Part shown: piece by piece, positions 5,729-6,741 of the stretch | Numbering within the stretch: position 1 is the first letter of the stretch | How the letters are laid out: the number at the start of each line of letters is the position of its first letter | Assembly: GCA_903920415.1 (NCBI GenBank) | Contig: CAIXMD010000017.1 | Location: 1-6,741, forward strand | Source of the DNA: an uncultured Desulfomonile sp. | GTDB lineage: Bacteria; Desulfobacterota; Desulfomonilia; Desulfomonilales; Desulfomonilaceae | Direction: 5' to 3' | DNA: 6,741 nucleotides | Notes under the pieces: generated by a model | Told to the model about the DNA's origin: nothing | The model's database searches: none | Seen by the model: the letters and a program-made list of their open reading frames with translations, nothing else | Program-made: the position numbers and the translations under genes

Positions 5729-5754
5729 GGCGGAGTAGAAACTCCGCCTTTTTT
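5729..5754 (+). terminator. Perfect rho-independent terminator ahead of the GNAT gene
   Basis: GGCGGAGT (5729-5736) and ACTCCGCC (5741-5748) form an uninterrupted 8-bp GC-rich stem with the loop AGAA, followed at once by six T residues (5749-5754). Orientation is plus, by the T-run. It is the strongest terminator in the window and lies 45 bp before the next start codon. Confidence 0.93.
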
Positions 5755-5799
5755 ATTATGAGCTGCCCAGAGCGAAACAGAGGGAAAAGGATAGTAACA

Positions 5800-6741
5800 A
5801 TGAGCAACCCTTTCGTAGAGAAAATCTCTCCTGATGTAGGCCCAGGAGAAAAAAGGTTGAGCTTGAACGAACGCCTCGCACTAATCAGTTTGATGAGTGA
5901 GGAAACTCGCCGGGGCGGTTCTGATTCGCCTTTAGTCGCTGATCTTTTCGATGATCTTTGGAACCTTGTGGACGCAACTGTTTCCGGAGCCAGAATAGAC
6001 CGTCTCCATTCCGACGGGCACAGCAACGGCTTCAAAGTCTTCGAAATTAAATCAAAAATAGGTGAAAGCCTGGGCAGACTGAACCTTCTCTACTTGAATA
6101 AACCTATCCCCTGCTATTATCTTGCGTACGTTGAGGTGGAGCCTCCATTTCGTAAGAAAGGGCTTGGAAATTTGGTTTTGGAAGCTTTCCGGGATTTATT
6201 GATCGAAAAATCCGCTGTGGGAGTCTTGGATAACATAATACCAAGGCAAGACCCCACCTTCGATATCTATCTCAAACTGGACTGGAAACCACTTGAAACA
6301 GTCACCGAATGTCCGGTGTCCGACAACGCTGACGAGTTCTACATGATCTTTGTCCCCCCCTCATTAGGCTGCAGGGACCTGAAGGATCCCGTACTAAAAC
6401 TAGTCCACCATCTGAAAAGGAAGCGACCCTCGATCGATATGAGAGACAACGAGTTCATGGTCAAGAGAACGATAGAGGAGTTTAAGGACCTTTACGCCGG
6501 GCTGCTTACTTATTTTCAGGATGGTCTTCTGGATAACGATCCGGACCCGATCATGCGGTACATGTTCACGAGATTCGTCACAAAGTTCCTGGGATTCAGA
6601 CGGAGAATGAGTCGTCTTTTGGGATACACCGGTGGGGAGTCTTTAGAGCAAATCGTCCTCGATTCCAGGATCCGTGCCCTGCCAGTCCAGTCGTACGCTC
6701 CGCGTGCACTCTCAGAAAGCCCTTCCTTTGTGACAGGGGAC
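5800..6741 (+). CDS. GNAT-family N-acetyltransferase with a long C-terminal extension, 3' end outside the window
   Basis: There are 314 codons to the right edge with no stop. The GNAT core lies at about residues 78-185. Strand YYLAYVEVEPPF is followed by the acetyl-CoA pyrophosphate loop RKKGLG (118-123, matching R-x-x-G-x-G) and an amphipathic helix (about 124-137). The later part (DIYLKLDWKPLE, 155-166) resembles the closing strands. The substrate is unknown. Residues 1-75 are polar and mainly helical. Residues 190-314 are an unrecognised, charged, probably helical region, so the protein is about twice the size of a plain GNAT enzyme. The ATG at 5800 follows AAAAGG (5785-5790) by 9 nt. An in-frame ATG at 5758-5760 lacks a ribosome-binding site and abuts the terminator. 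With only 45 bp after the terminator there is little room for a private promoter, so expression probably depends on read-through of the leader. Confidence 0.75.
   Translation, partial: MSNPFVEKISPDVGPGEKRLSLNERLALISLMSEETRRGGSDSPLVADLFDDLWNLVDATVSGARIDRLHSDGHSNGFKVFEIKSKIGESLGRLNLLYLNKPIPCYYLAYVEVEPPFRKKGLGNLVLEAFRDLLIEKSAVGVLDNIIPRQDPTFDIYLKLDWKPLETVTECPVSDNADEFYMIFVPPSLGCRDLKDPVLKLVHHLKRKRPSIDMRDNEFMVKRTIEEFKDLYAGLLTYFQDGLLDNDPDPIMRYMFTRFVTKFLGFRRRMSRLLGYTGGESLEQIVLDSRIRALPVQSYAPRALSESPSFVTGD

Larger units (their letters stand above)
5617..5754 (+). ncRNA. Candidate small RNA or regulatory leader ending at an intrinsic terminator
   Basis: The stretch between the promoter and the terminator has no sizeable ORF. 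Its 5' part is AT-rich with a small hairpin (ATAGT/ACTAT around CACT, about 5637-5650). Its 3' part is structured: TGCT/AGCA arms (5689-5692 with 5709-5712, extendable by CG pairs past a bulge), then the terminator. The heptamer ACGGAAT occurs twice (5683-5689 and 5718-5724). I see no match to a riboswitch class I know and no convincing antiterminator. It may be a stand-alone sRNA or an attenuation leader for the GNAT gene. Confidence 0.4.

Noticed and set aside
5641..5799. Upstream in-frame extension of the GNAT gene containing a CCAEC cysteine cluster
   Set aside because: The frame is open from 5641, but the only start codon (ATG 5758) lacks a ribosome-binding site, and the extension would run through the perfect terminator hairpin. 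The cysteines come from the leader sequence read in one frame.
5532..6035. 167-codon minus-strand frame opposite the GNAT gene start
   Set aside because: It is antisense to the GNAT gene and the terminator, with no ribosome-binding site or recognisable features.

Overview
The window looks like ordinary chromosomal DNA from an anaerobic bacterium, most likely of the Desulfobacterota (the former Deltaproteobacteria, for example the syntrophic or sulfate-reducing lineages). This rests on a three-domain NifU followed directly by NifS, an endonuclease III with the LSLRTKD variant, a DUF2062 membrane protein, and a thymidylate-synthase-fold protein of the short archaeal-like type. It is an inference from gene families; no taxonomic marker such as rRNA is present.

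Layout, left to right. Positions 1-1050 (minus strand) hold a nifU-nifS pair for Fe-S cluster assembly. NifS is cut by the left edge. NifU carries an in-frame TAG at 277-279, and reading through it restores the expected C-terminus and an ATGA overlap with nifS. Divergent from nifU, at 1292-1873 (plus), is a small secreted, probably disordered protein of unknown function, with a promoter candidate and an inverted repeat in its leader. Positions 2066-2785 (minus) hold a diverged thymidylate-synthase homologue. Positions 3115-3675 (plus) hold a DUF2062 membrane protein. It converges on nth (endonuclease III, 3697-4362, minus), which lies 2 bp behind trpS (tryptophanyl-tRNA synthetase, 4365-5330, minus, TTG start). 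A possible 42-codon ORF sits just upstream of trpS.

The right end, from 5560, is divergent. It has a sigma70-like promoter at 5583-5611, an AT-rich leader of about 140 nt with a strong ribosome-binding site in front of a three-codon ORF, and a perfect intrinsic terminator at 5729-5754. A GNAT-family acetyltransferase starts only 45 bp past the T-run and runs off the right edge. This arrangement suggests either a free-standing small RNA or a leader that controls the acetyltransferase by attenuation.

Functionally, nifU-nifS and nth-trpS are the only clear co-transcribed pairs; the other genes look independent. No mobile element, CRISPR array, tRNA or rRNA was seen. The observations most worth checking are the amber codon inside nifU and the terminated leader in front of the GNAT gene. 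Neither establishes a new system.
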